From assembly GCA_964001155.1 (NCBI GenBank), contig CAXFCD010000030.1:1-11460 (forward strand): a DNA stretch of 11,460 bases. The letters are read 5' to 3'. Every line of letters starts with the position of its first letter. Position 1 is the stretch's first letter. Positions 1-6,190 of this stretch are shown piece by piece. Below the pieces are notes generated by a model that saw nothing but the letters and a program-made list of their open reading frames with translations, made no database searches and was not told the DNA's origin. This DNA is from CAXFCD01 sp964001155. GTDB lineage: Bacteria; Fidelibacterota; Marinisomatia; Marinisomatales; UBA1611. A program made the translations under genes and the position numbers.

Positions 1-330
1 GGACTCAAAATCGAGGAACTTGTCGTTGGCGATGGACTCCAAGCTCAAGATTTTAATAAGGTCGTTGTGAATTACACTGGTAGTCTGGAAGATGGATCGA
101 TTTTTGATTCATCTCTGAAACCCGGCCGAGAACCCTATACATTTACTCTGGGAGTTGGCTCCGTCATCAAAGGTTGGGATCTGGGTGTGAAAGGAATGAA
201 AGTGGGTGGTAAACGAAAATTGACCATTCCTGCAGAGTTAGGATATGGTGATAGGGGTGCCGGTGATGTCATTCCGCCGAGCGCTACATTGATCTTTGAA
301 GTGGAATTGCTAGAAGTGGAAGTTTATTAA
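1..330 (+). CDS. FKBP-type peptidyl-prolyl cis-trans isomerase (5' end cut by window)
   Basis: The product catalyses cis-trans isomerisation of peptidyl-prolyl bonds and assists protein folding. The frame is open from base 1 and gives 109 visible residues, which is about one whole FKBP domain (roughly 108 residues). The true start therefore lies upstream and any leader or extra domain is out of view. A GTG at 67 is internal, because conserved domain residues precede it. Visible FKBP signatures are VNYTG (about 23-27), the FDSS motif with its active-site Phe and Asp (about 35-38), VIKGWD (about 53-58) with the pocket-floor Trp, LGYGDRG near 80-86, and IPPSATLIFEVELL near the end. All the usual ligand-pocket aromatic residues are present, so it should be active. 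It ends 5 bp before the convergent TauE/SafE gene. Location (cytoplasm, periplasm or lipoprotein) cannot be decided without the N-terminus. The family call is secure. Confidence 0.93.
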   Translation, partial: GLKIEELVVGDGLQAQDFNKVVVNYTGSLEDGSIFDSSLKPGREPYTFTLGVGSVIKGWDLGVKGMKVGGKRKLTIPAELGYGDRGAGDVIPPSATLIFEVELLEVEVY

Positions 331-335
331 AAATG

Positions 336-1061
336 TTAAATCAGGTTTTTTGATAGAAGAACCAATCCAATTGCAAAAAGAAAATAGTTGGTATAAGTAC
401 CATACTTTTTTTCATCAATTTTAACAAAGACAAACTTTTCAACTATATAGAATATTCCAGGCCCTAATAACCAATAGATAAATTTATTGTTGGTTAGAAA
501 TTCATTGTGGTCCATGAATAGGATTAAAGTTCCTATTTGAAAGAGGGCGAAGGTTAAATAAGAGATGGCGATGGTTGCTCTCTTACTATTTTTAGACAGA
601 TCTTTATTAAACACAATCCCCGAAAGTAATGCGCCTCCCAAATTAGTTAATCCATGAATCATGCCCATAATCATTAAATAAAATGATTCATATCGAATCA
701 GGTTTTTGATCAAATTTTCTATGGTTGGAATGATTTCCTTCAGGGACAAAATAATAAGAAAAGCACCGATGAAGAGATTGATATTGAATGAACTTAAATG
801 AGTTAAATAAAGACATAAAACAATCAGTGGAATACTAAATAAGACTAATCTTTTATAAAACTGAAAATCAATTTGATTGAACCCGATTTTCAATTGAAAT
901 AAATTAATTAAAATTGATGCAGGTAATAAAACGGTTAGGGAAAAATGGAAATTATAACCGAGGATTAATAGAATCGGCGTTCCAAATAATAAAACACCGG
1001 TCCCAAAGATAGATTGTACAATTGCTGTAAAAAAAATTGTTATAAAAATATCAATCGCCAT
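336..1061 (-). CDS. TauE/SafE (DUF81) family membrane transporter-like protein
   Basis: This 241-residue polytopic inner-membrane protein resembles the TauE/SafE family, whose characterised members are linked to export of sulfite, sulfoacetate or other organosulfur anions. Support is the N-terminal pattern QSIFGTGVLLFGTP (about residues 16-29) in the first helix, the following LLPASILINLFQL segment, a central glycine-rich 'HGLTNLGGALLSG' turn as in the second family repeat, and about seven or eight hydrophobic segments. The length is slightly below the usual 250-260. The ATG at 1059-1061 starts right at the first membrane helix; only a weak GGA lies upstream. Base composition is clearly more AT-rich than the flanking genes (some 60-base stretches are near 22% GC), which may mean acquisition from elsewhere or merely AT-rich membrane codons. 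It lies downstream of the tRNA-Thr on the same strand. The substrate cannot be told from the sequence. Confidence 0.82.
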   Translation of the reverse strand: MAIDIFITIFFTAIVQSIFGTGVLLFGTPILLILGYNFHFSLTVLLPASILINLFQLKIGFNQIDFQFYKRLVLFSIPLIVLCLYLTHLSSFNINLFIGAFLIILSLKEIIPTIENLIKNLIRYESFYLMIMGMIHGLTNLGGALLSGIVFNKDLSKNSKRATIAISYLTFALFQIGTLILFMDHNEFLTNNKFIYWLLGPGIFYIVEKFVFVKIDEKKYGTYTNYFLFAIGLVLLSKNLI

Positions 1062-1143
1062 GTTTTGTTTCTGTCCATTTAAAAACCAATATTCTTTGTA
1101 AAAGTAATCTTTTATTTTTTGGAATAAAGTTAAAATGAAAAAG

Positions 1144-1216
<73 letters not shown>

Positions 1217-1251
1217 AATTAATCAATAAAATCGGGGTAAATTTTACAAAT

Positions 1252-1896
1252 TCAATTTATAGAATTGAAAGAGGACTGTTCCGGTGGGTGATTATATTTC
1301 GCAGCCCGCCATGCACCATAAATTTCACCCATGTAAACAAATACAGCCATTGTTGAATAAACAGGCGCCGCAATGGGCTTCTCATTTTTATACGCCAAAT
1401 AGGCTGTATTCCCAACCATAAACATAACCCAGGTTCCCATGATGCCATCCAACACTCGCCCGGCATACATTCGTCCGGCACCGGGAAGAATTGCGGATAA
1501 AACCCCTGCAAGAATTGGCGATTTTTTCGACTGATCATGTTGCAAAGGGGAAACAGGATCTTCTAACCGACCATCTTTTTGATGAAAAGGTTGCTGGTAT
1601 TTTAATTGATAATGAAACGCAAATGGATTGCATCTTACAATCCGCTCACTGGCCATGGCCCCACCGCGAATGAGACCGTATTGTTTAACCGCCTCCGCAC
1701 CATAATTGGAACAACTGGGATAAAATTGACAATTGAGTAAATTGGTATTGTAAGAGATGCGTTGCCATCCGGCTATTGGTAGAATTCCGATCTTATGTAT
1801 AATAGAAATATCTTTGGATGCCAAAAGTGAATCGGCGGGATACTTTGATTGTCCAACAAGTGCGGAAAGAAAGAGAATGATGAAGACCCATCGCAT
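1252..1896 (-). CDS. YidD-domain protein with leader peptide and C-terminal TM2/DUF5683-like membrane module
   Basis: This is a 214-residue protein with two parts. Residues about 41-93 match the YidD (membrane protein insertion efficiency factor) family: C56-QFYPSCSNYGAEAV, then GLIRGG, then ERIVRC89NPF, with the typical cysteines C56, C62 and C89. Classical YidD is about 70-90 residues, is encoded between rnpA and yidC, and helps YidC insert inner-membrane proteins. Here the domain is preceded by a signal-peptide-like segment (1 to about 16, ending LSALVGQ). It is followed, after a polar linker, by residues about 126-200: 'SPILAGVLSAILPGAGRMYAGR' split over a glycine-rich helix and two further hydrophobic segments, resembling TM2 or DUF5683 modules. 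The start at 1894-1896 has no Shine-Dalgarno. No rnpA or yidC is visible nearby. The YidD call is strong; the function of the fusion and its membrane side are unknown. Confidence 0.85.
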   Translation of the reverse strand: MRWVFIILFLSALVGQSKYPADSLLASKDISIIHKIGILPIAGWQRISYNTNLLNCQFYPSCSNYGAEAVKQYGLIRGGAMASERIVRCNPFAFHYQLKYQQPFHQKDGRLEDPVSPLQHDQSKKSPILAGVLSAILPGAGRMYAGRVLDGIMGTWVMFMVGNTAYLAYKNEKPIAAPVYSTMAVFVYMGEIYGAWRAAKYNHPPEQSSFNSIN

Positions 1897-1920
1897 GGGG
1901 AAAATTAATTAGATTTTGAC

Positions 1921-2250
1921 ATGGAAAATACGATTGATACTCTTTTTTCAAATCCGGTTTATCTTGCAATCGCCGGTGTACTGGCAATCATGCTGGTCTT
2001 TGCAATTATCAAGAAAGTGATAAAACTCATTTTTGCTGTTGGTGTGATACTGGTGCTTTATGTGGTTTACTTGAATTATACGGAACAGGAGGTACCCCAA
2101 ACAGTGGATGAATTAAAAGAATCCGTTTCTGAAGAATTCAAGAAAGTGAAAGAGGTTGCGGCAGAATCCTTAGAAGATGCAAAAGAATCCACAAAAAAGA
2201 TTGTGGAAAAGAAAGTAGAAGAAAAAGTAGATAAAGTTTTTAGCGATTAG
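1921..2250 (+). CDS. Small membrane protein with two N-terminal helices and a charged helical tail
   Basis: I do not recognise a named family. The 109-residue product has two adjacent hydrophobic helices (about 13-30 and 33-51), linked by a lysine turn (KKVIK). After this comes a tail from about residue 58 that is almost entirely Glu, Lys, Asp, Val and Ala in heptad-like spacing (VDELKESVSEEFKKVKEV, then further EKK repeats to the C-terminus). This suggests a hairpin membrane anchor with an amphipathic helix or coiled coil facing one side of the membrane, broadly like YtxH-type or apolipoprotein-like small stress proteins; that comparison is weak. The coding pattern is clean, and the gene fills the space between the YidD-domain gene and the phoH-like gene. 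There is no Shine-Dalgarno sequence before the ATG. It diverges from the YidD-domain gene across only 24 bp. Confidence 0.72.
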   Translation: MENTIDTLFSNPVYLAIAGVLAIMLVFAIIKKVIKLIFAVGVILVLYVVYLNYTEQEVPQTVDELKESVSEEFKKVKEVAAESLEDAKESTKKIVEKKVEEKVDKVFSD

Positions 2251-2258
2251 ATTCATGC

Positions 2259-2323
2259 CACAAAGCGGGTGATGATTTTCAAAGGTTTTTTTCTTTGTGT
2301 CTCTTAGCGACCTTCGCGGCTAA
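2259..2323. repeat. Short intergenic repeat-like sequence with nested inverted repeats
   Basis: The 76-bp spacer between the ends of two convergent genes contains a run of related words on the + strand: TTTGTGTCT, CTTAGCGAC, CTTCGCGGC. It also holds inverted repeats: CACAAAG (2259-2265) with CTTTGTG (2293-2299), and TTAGC (2304-2308) with GCTAA (2319-2323). It may act as a bidirectional terminator for the small membrane protein and the PhoH-like gene. The wording also resembles short dispersed intergenic repeats that I recall from many unrelated genomes; I could not verify that here. Confidence 0.4.
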
Positions 2324-2326
2324 TTG

Positions 2327-3646
2327 TTAAAGAAGGTTACTTGCCAATTCCGCTAAGGGGCTTCGTTCCCCTTTCTCCAACGTAATATGAGCAAACACAT
2401 CCTGACCCTTCATGCGGCTGATAAGATAGGTTAGCCCGTTTGAACGTTTATCCAAATAAGGATGGTCAATTTGATGAATATCTCCTGTAAAAATAATTTT
2501 GGTTCCTTCACCGGCCCGGGTAATTACAGTTTTCACTTCATGGGGCGTCAGGTTTTGGGCTTCATCCACAATGAAATACGCTTTTTGTAAACTGCGTCCG
2601 CGGATGTAGGCCAAAGGCGTAATCAATAATTTATCATGTTCCAGCATTTCATTGATTTTGATGGCGCGCTTATCGTTGGGTTTGAATTGGTGGCGAATCA
2701 CAGACAAATTATCAAAAAGAGGCTGCATATAAGGGTCCAATTTGGACTGCAGATCGCCGGGAAGAAATCCCAGATCGCGATTACTTAAAGGCACAATGGG
2801 GCGTGCTAGAAAAATCTGCCGATAATCAGACCGCCGTTCCAGGGCCGCCGCAAGAGCAAGCAGCGTTTTACCGGTTCCGGCCTTTCCCGATAAAGTAACC
2901 AATTGGATTCGGTTATCCATGAGCATGTGCAAGGCAAAGGATTGTTCTGCATTTCGAGGTGTAATGCCGTAAGCCATGGGCTTATCCACCCGAACAACTT
3001 TTTTCTCAAATGGGTCAAACGCTGCGAGGATGGATTTTTGTCCATTCCTTAAAATAAAATTTTCATTGGACATGGGATTGGTCACAGCTTCCAACTCATC
3101 CACATCCATTCCATAGGAGGCATACAAGTCATCAATCTCATTGGAGCCAACACCTTCTATCAGTCGACTGCCGGTGTAAACCTGGCTCACATCTTCGATG
3201 GCATCCCGAGAATAATCCTCCGCGCTGAGCCCCAAAGACCGGGATTTCAACCGCATATTTGTATCCTTAGTTACCAGAATCACTTCCCGGTCCGAGTTGT
3301 CTATGTGGAGTTTATAGGCGCAATTAATGATGCGGTGATCCGGGCAATCTTCCTGGAAGGATGCCTCCACATCCGGATGCCAATTATGATTTACAACAAC
3401 TTTAATTTTCCCATCGCTTTCATTCAATTCATCATTATTGGTTCCTGTAGATAGATCATCCAGATTTCGTAAGAAATTCCGAGCATTAAAATGAAGTTGT
3501 TCGTTCCCGCGCTTAAATTGGTCCAATTCTTCCAGGACAGAAATGGGGATTACAATTTCATTATCTTCAAAATGATGAATGCAAGTAGCATCATGAAGTA
3601 TCACATTGGTATCTAGGACAAATATTTTATTTTTGGGATGTGACAT
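2327..3646 (-). CDS. PIN-PhoH protein: PIN ribonuclease domain fused to PhoH ATPase
   Basis: This 439-residue cytoplasmic protein has a PIN nuclease domain (about 6-150) followed by a PhoH-type P-loop ATPase (about 225-439). This is the arrangement of mycobacterial PhoH2, which was described as an RNase and RNA helicase. PIN acidic residues are visible at D12 (VLDTN), E39/E40 (VLEELDQFKRG) and D128 (VTKDTN). The ATPase shows Walker A GKAGTGKT (254-261), the PhoH landmark ARPIVPLSNRDLGFLPG (281-297), Walker B YFIVDEAQN (357-365), TGDIHQID (387-394) and the terminal KGERSPLAELASNLL. Domain content and length are complete and no key residue is missing, so both activities should be possible. The ATG at 3644-3646 lacks a Shine-Dalgarno sequence but sits just before the PIN beta-strand, which supports it. 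The gene is divergent from the SDR gene. The likely role is RNA quality control or stress response. It should not be confused with single-domain PhoH, which is often next to ybeY. Confidence 0.93.
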   Translation of the reverse strand: MSHPKNKIFVLDTNVILHDATCIHHFEDNEIVIPISVLEELDQFKRGNEQLHFNARNFLRNLDDLSTGTNNDELNESDGKIKVVVNHNWHPDVEASFQEDCPDHRIINCAYKLHIDNSDREVILVTKDTNMRLKSRSLGLSAEDYSRDAIEDVSQVYTGSRLIEGVGSNEIDDLYASYGMDVDELEAVTNPMSNENFILRNGQKSILAAFDPFEKKVVRVDKPMAYGITPRNAEQSFALHMLMDNRIQLVTLSGKAGTGKTLLALAAALERRSDYRQIFLARPIVPLSNRDLGFLPGDLQSKLDPYMQPLFDNLSVIRHQFKPNDKRAIKINEMLEHDKLLITPLAYIRGRSLQKAYFIVDEAQNLTPHEVKTVITRAGEGTKIIFTGDIHQIDHPYLDKRSNGLTYLISRMKGQDVFAHITLEKGERSPLAELASNLL

Positions 3647-3698
3647 TAAGACAAATTGGGGTTGTTTCGGTGAAAGAAGTTGATGTAAGATTTCATCG

Positions 3699-3716
3699 GA
3701 CTAATTGAATTTAGTC
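3699..3716. promoter_or_regulatory. Inverted repeat in divergent spacer, possible operator
   Basis: A perfect 6-bp inverted repeat with a 6-bp centre (GACTAA-TTGAAT-TTAGTC) lies in the 108-bp spacer between the divergent PIN-PhoH and SDR genes. It is 52 bp from the first start and 38 bp from the second. Its size and central place fit a dimeric repressor site for either promoter. A repeat this short can arise by chance, so this is only a candidate. Confidence 0.25.
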
Positions 3717-3754
3717 GTTGAGACAAGCCGTATCAAGACCCAGAGTAAAATCTC

Positions 3755-4609
3755 ATGTTTAAAAATGACCTTTTAGCAGGAAAAACAATTATTGTTACCG
3801 GCGGTGGTACCGGATTAGGAAAATCCATGGCTACCAAATTTGGCGCATTGGGCGCAAATCTAGTGTTGACCAGCCGCAAGAAGGATGTTTTGGATGAGAC
3901 GGCCACAGAGATCAATGACCAAACAGGGGCGGAAATTTTGACCGTTCCAGCAGATATTCGCCATTCAGACCAAGTGGGAAATTTAGTAACCCAAGCGAAG
4001 GAAAAGTTTGGTCAAATTGACGGCTTGCTCAATAATGCTGCAGGGAATTTCATTTCACCCACAGAAAATTTGTCTGAAAATGCATTTCGAACCATTATTG
4101 ATATTGTGCTGGTGGGAACATTTAATTGTACCCAAGCAGCGGGGCGAATCATGCGGGACTCAAAGGGCGGGACTATCCTGAATATTATAACCACCTATGC
4201 CTTCACCGGTTCCGGCTGGGTGGTTCCCTCTGCCTGTGCCAAGGCCGGTGTGTTAGCCATGACGAGATCATTGGCTGTGGAATGGGCCAAGTATAACATC
4301 CGCACCAATGCCATCGCGCCGGGACCCTTTCCTACAAAAGGCGCCTGGAAACGATTGGTGCCGCCTGGACTCAACATAGAGAAAAAAATGATGGAGCGGG
4401 TTCCTTTAAAACGATTCGGGGAGCACGAAGAATTGGCAAATCTTGCCGCTTATATGATGGCAGATGAAAGCGGGTACATGAATGGTGAAGTGGTTACCAT
4501 GGACGGCGGTGAATGGTTGAAAGGGGCAGGACAATTTAACTCACTGGAAAAAATGCCAAACTTGGCTTGGAAAGCCATGGAGATAGCCCGAAAAAAGAAA
4601 AAGAGTTAA
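3755..4609 (+). CDS. SDR oxidoreductase, mitochondrial-type 2,4-dienoyl-CoA reductase
   Basis: The 284-residue short-chain dehydrogenase most likely reduces 2,4-dienoyl-CoA with NADPH during beta-oxidation of polyunsaturated fatty acids. It carries the Rossmann motif TGGGTGLG (15-22), basic residues R41 and K42 after strand two (favouring NADP), NNAAGNF (93-99), and a variant active site. The usual YxxxK is absent. Instead Y148 sits in TTYAFTGSGWVVPS and K163 in SACAKAG, with S159 between; the 15-residue Tyr-Lys spacing is the one I recall for human DECR1 (Tyr199/Lys214, Ser210). The following APGPFPTKGAW, GRFG-type PLKRFGEHEELANLAA and the FDGGE-like MDGGEWL segments also track DECR1. The start at 3755 lies 10 residues before the first strand, without a Shine-Dalgarno sequence. 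The gene stands alone, diverges from PIN-PhoH, and its stop overlaps that of the convergent small membrane gene. The classic E. coli FadH is an unrelated flavoprotein. Generic annotation might say only 'SDR family'. Confidence 0.88.
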   Translation: MFKNDLLAGKTIIVTGGGTGLGKSMATKFGALGANLVLTSRKKDVLDETATEINDQTGAEILTVPADIRHSDQVGNLVTQAKEKFGQIDGLLNNAAGNFISPTENLSENAFRTIIDIVLVGTFNCTQAAGRIMRDSKGGTILNIITTYAFTGSGWVVPSACAKAGVLAMTRSLAVEWAKYNIRTNAIAPGPFPTKGAWKRLVPPGLNIEKKMMERVPLKRFGEHEELANLAAYMMADESGYMNGEVVTMDGGEWLKGAGQFNSLEKMPNLAWKAMEIARKKKKS

Positions 4610-4857
4610 GGAATAAATTTGAACATGGCGCTTAAAATCTGGTAAATAATCAGACTATATATACATCCCACAAAAATCAGCGCCGCCGGAGTGACACGGA
4701 AATGGATCCTGAATTTGCTGAATTTTTTCTTTTTATCGTAAAATTCTATAAGCCCATCCAAAGTCGCTTTACTGAAATAAATCCCGATTAAAAAAATGAC
4801 CAATAAAATTGCATGGTCAATAGCATCTAAGGAATTTAACCATTGCCCCAAGTTCAT
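4606..4857 (-). CDS. Small two-helix membrane protein coupled to the NUDIX gene
   Basis: This is an 83-residue protein of no family I recognise. It has two hydrophobic helices (about 14-31 and 57-78) separated by a strongly basic loop with KKKKFSKFR (42-50), which by the positive-inside rule should be cytoplasmic. I chose the ATG at 4855-4857 over an in-frame ATG at 4914 for two reasons. A strong GGAGG Shine-Dalgarno lies 8 bases upstream (about 4865-4869), and the ATG overlaps the TGA of the NUDIX gene (ATGA), a standard translational coupling arrangement. The longer version would overlap the NUDIX gene by 61 bases and add a non-hydrophobic stretch. The C-terminal stop overlaps the SDR stop by four bases. 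Function unknown; co-expression with the NUDIX hydrolase is likely. Confidence 0.75.
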   Translation of the reverse strand: MNLGQWLNSLDAIDHAILLVIFLIGIYFSKATLDGLIEFYDKKKKFSKFRIHFRVTPAALIFVGCIYSLIIYQILSAMFKFIP

Positions 4858-5477
4858 TGTAATTCCTCCAGGACCTTTTTGAATTCTGCTAAAATCATGG
4901 AGGTGGCGCCCCAAACCATTTCGCCGCCCAAATCAAAATAAGGGATATTGACCGGAAATCCCCGGAGGGTGTCTTTTTTACTTTTTTGTGTTTTGTCTAA
5001 CATGAAATCTGTTATGGATGCTGAAAAAATTCTTTCAACTTCTTTATCATAAATGGCTGTTTCCGGTTCGGACTCAATCCAGCCGATAAATGGAAACAAC
5101 TCAAATCCGGATACGGGAATATAAAAAGAAGTGAGGGAACCAATCAGCTGTATCTTTTCGGGATTAACACCAATCTCTTCATGGGTTTCACGTAAGGCGG
5201 CGTGTTCCAGGGTTTCCCCGTTTTCTACCACACCACCGGGAAGGGAAATTTGTCCTTTGTGGTGGTCAACAGTATCTGTGCGCTTGGTGAGATAAAAATA
5301 CCAATCATCATTTTTTGGGAAAAGAAGAATCAAAACTGAGGCAGGAATTCCTTTTTTATTTAGATCAATTTTTGGAAAAGGAATTCGGGGCGTTACCATC
5401 ATTTGTCGTTGGGCGTCTTTCCCGGGGAGAGGTTGGTTTAGTCTTGTGGTAATGGATTGGATAAAATTTACTGACAT
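4854..5477 (-). CDS. NUDIX hydrolase, CoA pyrophosphatase (NudL-like)
   Basis: This 207-residue cytoplasmic enzyme probably hydrolyses CoA or acyl-CoA derivatives to phosphopantetheine compounds and 3',5'-ADP. The NUDIX box is complete: G82, five residues, E88, seven residues, then R96-E97-T-H-E100-E101-I-G103, which places all metal-binding glutamates. Just before it, LTKRTDTVDHHKGQISLPGG (63-82) matches the extra CoA-pyrophosphatase signature (LLTKRS...R...G...PGG), with small deviations including H for the usual R. The downstream SFYIPVSGFELFPFIGWI segment is also typical of this subgroup. Length is close to that of NudL (about 190-210). The ATG at 5475-5477 has no Shine-Dalgarno sequence. 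It forms an operon with the 83-residue membrane protein (ATGA overlap) and is divergent from the HAD gene across 60 bp. Substrate assignment is from the motif, so a related nucleotide pyrophosphate is possible. Confidence 0.88.
   Translation of the reverse strand: MSVNFIQSITTRLNQPLPGKDAQRQMMVTPRIPFPKIDLNKKGIPASVLILLFPKNDDWYFYLTKRTDTVDHHKGQISLPGGVVENGETLEHAALRETHEEIGVNPEKIQLIGSLTSFYIPVSGFELFPFIGWIESEPETAIYDKEVERIFSASITDFMLDKTQKSKKDTLRGFPVNIPYFDLGGEMVWGATSMILAEFKKVLEELQ
4864..4870 (-). promoter_or_regulatory. Strong ribosome binding site deciding the start of the 83-residue protein
   Basis: On the minus strand TGGAGGA precedes the ATG at 4857 by about six bases, inside the 3' end of the NUDIX gene. 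It is the only clear Shine-Dalgarno among the eight protein starts visible in this window. It fixes the start and suggests re-initiation after the NUDIX stop. Confidence 0.65.
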
Positions 5478-5537
5478 GAGGCAGAAAAATTATCCCATTT
5501 ATGGTTAAACTGCCCGAACTTTTCCGCCAATTATTTT

Positions 5538-6182
5538 ATGAAATACAAACATATCATCTGGGACTGGAACGGCACACTGTTAGATGACCGTTGGCTTTGC
5601 GTGGAAGCGATTAATCAAGCATTGGGTAAGCGAAACCTTGATTTGCTGACAGAAGAAAAGTACCAGTCAGTTTTCTGTTTTCCTGTTGAAAAATATTATC
5701 AGCGTGTAGGATTTGATTTTGAAAAGGAACCATTCCACATTGCCGGCGATGAATTTGTGGCTTATTATGGTGAAAATTTCCACAAAGTAGATCTACACCG
5801 GGAAGCTCTCCCTGTATTGGAATATGTAAAGAAAAATGGCCTAACTCAATCCGTTTTATCTGCAGGGAAACAAGATTTTTTAACGGGTTGGATCCAAGAC
5901 CATGACTTGTCAACATTTTTTATAAAAGTGCTAGGCATAGATAACCAGTATGCCACGGGAAAAACAGCTTTGGGTGTCCAATGGATGAATGAATTACAAT
6001 TTAATTCTAATGAAGTAGTGATGGTGGGCGATACGATCCACGACAGCGACGTTGCTGAAGCCATGGGAATTGAATGTGTATTGGTGGAAAATGGACATGT
6101 GAGTCGAGAACGGCTCGAAACCACCCAAAGGATGGTGGTTTCGGATTTGAATGAATTTTTGCTTTATGTGAATGGTGTTTAG
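5538..6182 (+). CDS. HAD-superfamily hydrolase, phosphoglycolate-phosphatase-like, with DxN motif
   Basis: The 214-residue soluble protein is a HAD phosphatase with an alpha-helical cap, as in phosphoglycolate phosphatases. The motifs are complete in order: motif I WDWNGTLLDD with nucleophile D9, motif II LSAG with S108, motif III K142 (ATGK) and motif IV GDTIHDSD with D165 and D169. The second motif I acid, normally Asp (DxD), is N11 here; that residue is the usual general acid/base, so the mechanism or substrate may differ. 'DWNGTLLDD' variants are, from memory, recurrent in some bacterial HAD proteins, so this is probably not a mutation. The start has no Shine-Dalgarno sequence. The exported thioredoxin-fold gene follows 8 bp downstream on the same strand, so the two are likely co-transcribed. 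Substrate is not predictable. Confidence 0.87.
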   Translation: MKYKHIIWDWNGTLLDDRWLCVEAINQALGKRNLDLLTEEKYQSVFCFPVEKYYQRVGFDFEKEPFHIAGDEFVAYYGENFHKVDLHREALPVLEYVKKNGLTQSVLSAGKQDFLTGWIQDHDLSTFFIKVLGIDNQYATGKTALGVQWMNELQFNSNEVVMVGDTIHDSDVAEAMGIECVLVENGHVSRERLETTQRMVVSDLNEFLLYVNGV

Positions 6183-6190
6183 ATTTGATA

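Noticed and set aside
1253..1267. Small hairpin CAATT-TATAG-AATTG at the end of the YidD-domain gene as a terminator
   Set aside because: Only five AT-rich pairs, and no following T-run on the transcribed strand.
1257..1673. Frames overlapping the YidD-domain gene on both strands
   Set aside because: The YidD motifs are in the chosen frame. The others are Trp and Pro-rich shadow translations.
2806..3045. 79-residue frame inside the PIN-PhoH gene
   Set aside because: It lies wholly inside a conserved ATPase-coding region in another frame, has no recognisable domain, and is a shadow.
4858..4914. Upstream in-frame ATG for the small membrane protein (102 residues)
   Set aside because: It would overlap the NUDIX gene by 61 bases, lacks a Shine-Dalgarno sequence, and adds no hydrophobic or conserved segment. 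The ATG at 4857 has a strong GGAGG and an ATGA overlap.
5480..5515. GGCAG...CTGCC inverted repeat between the NUDIX and HAD genes
   Set aside because: Five-base arms with a 26-base loop are expected by chance in a spacer this size.
6185..6190. TTG start for the thioredoxin-fold protein
   Set aside because: The ATG six bases downstream gives a classical MK signal peptide start.
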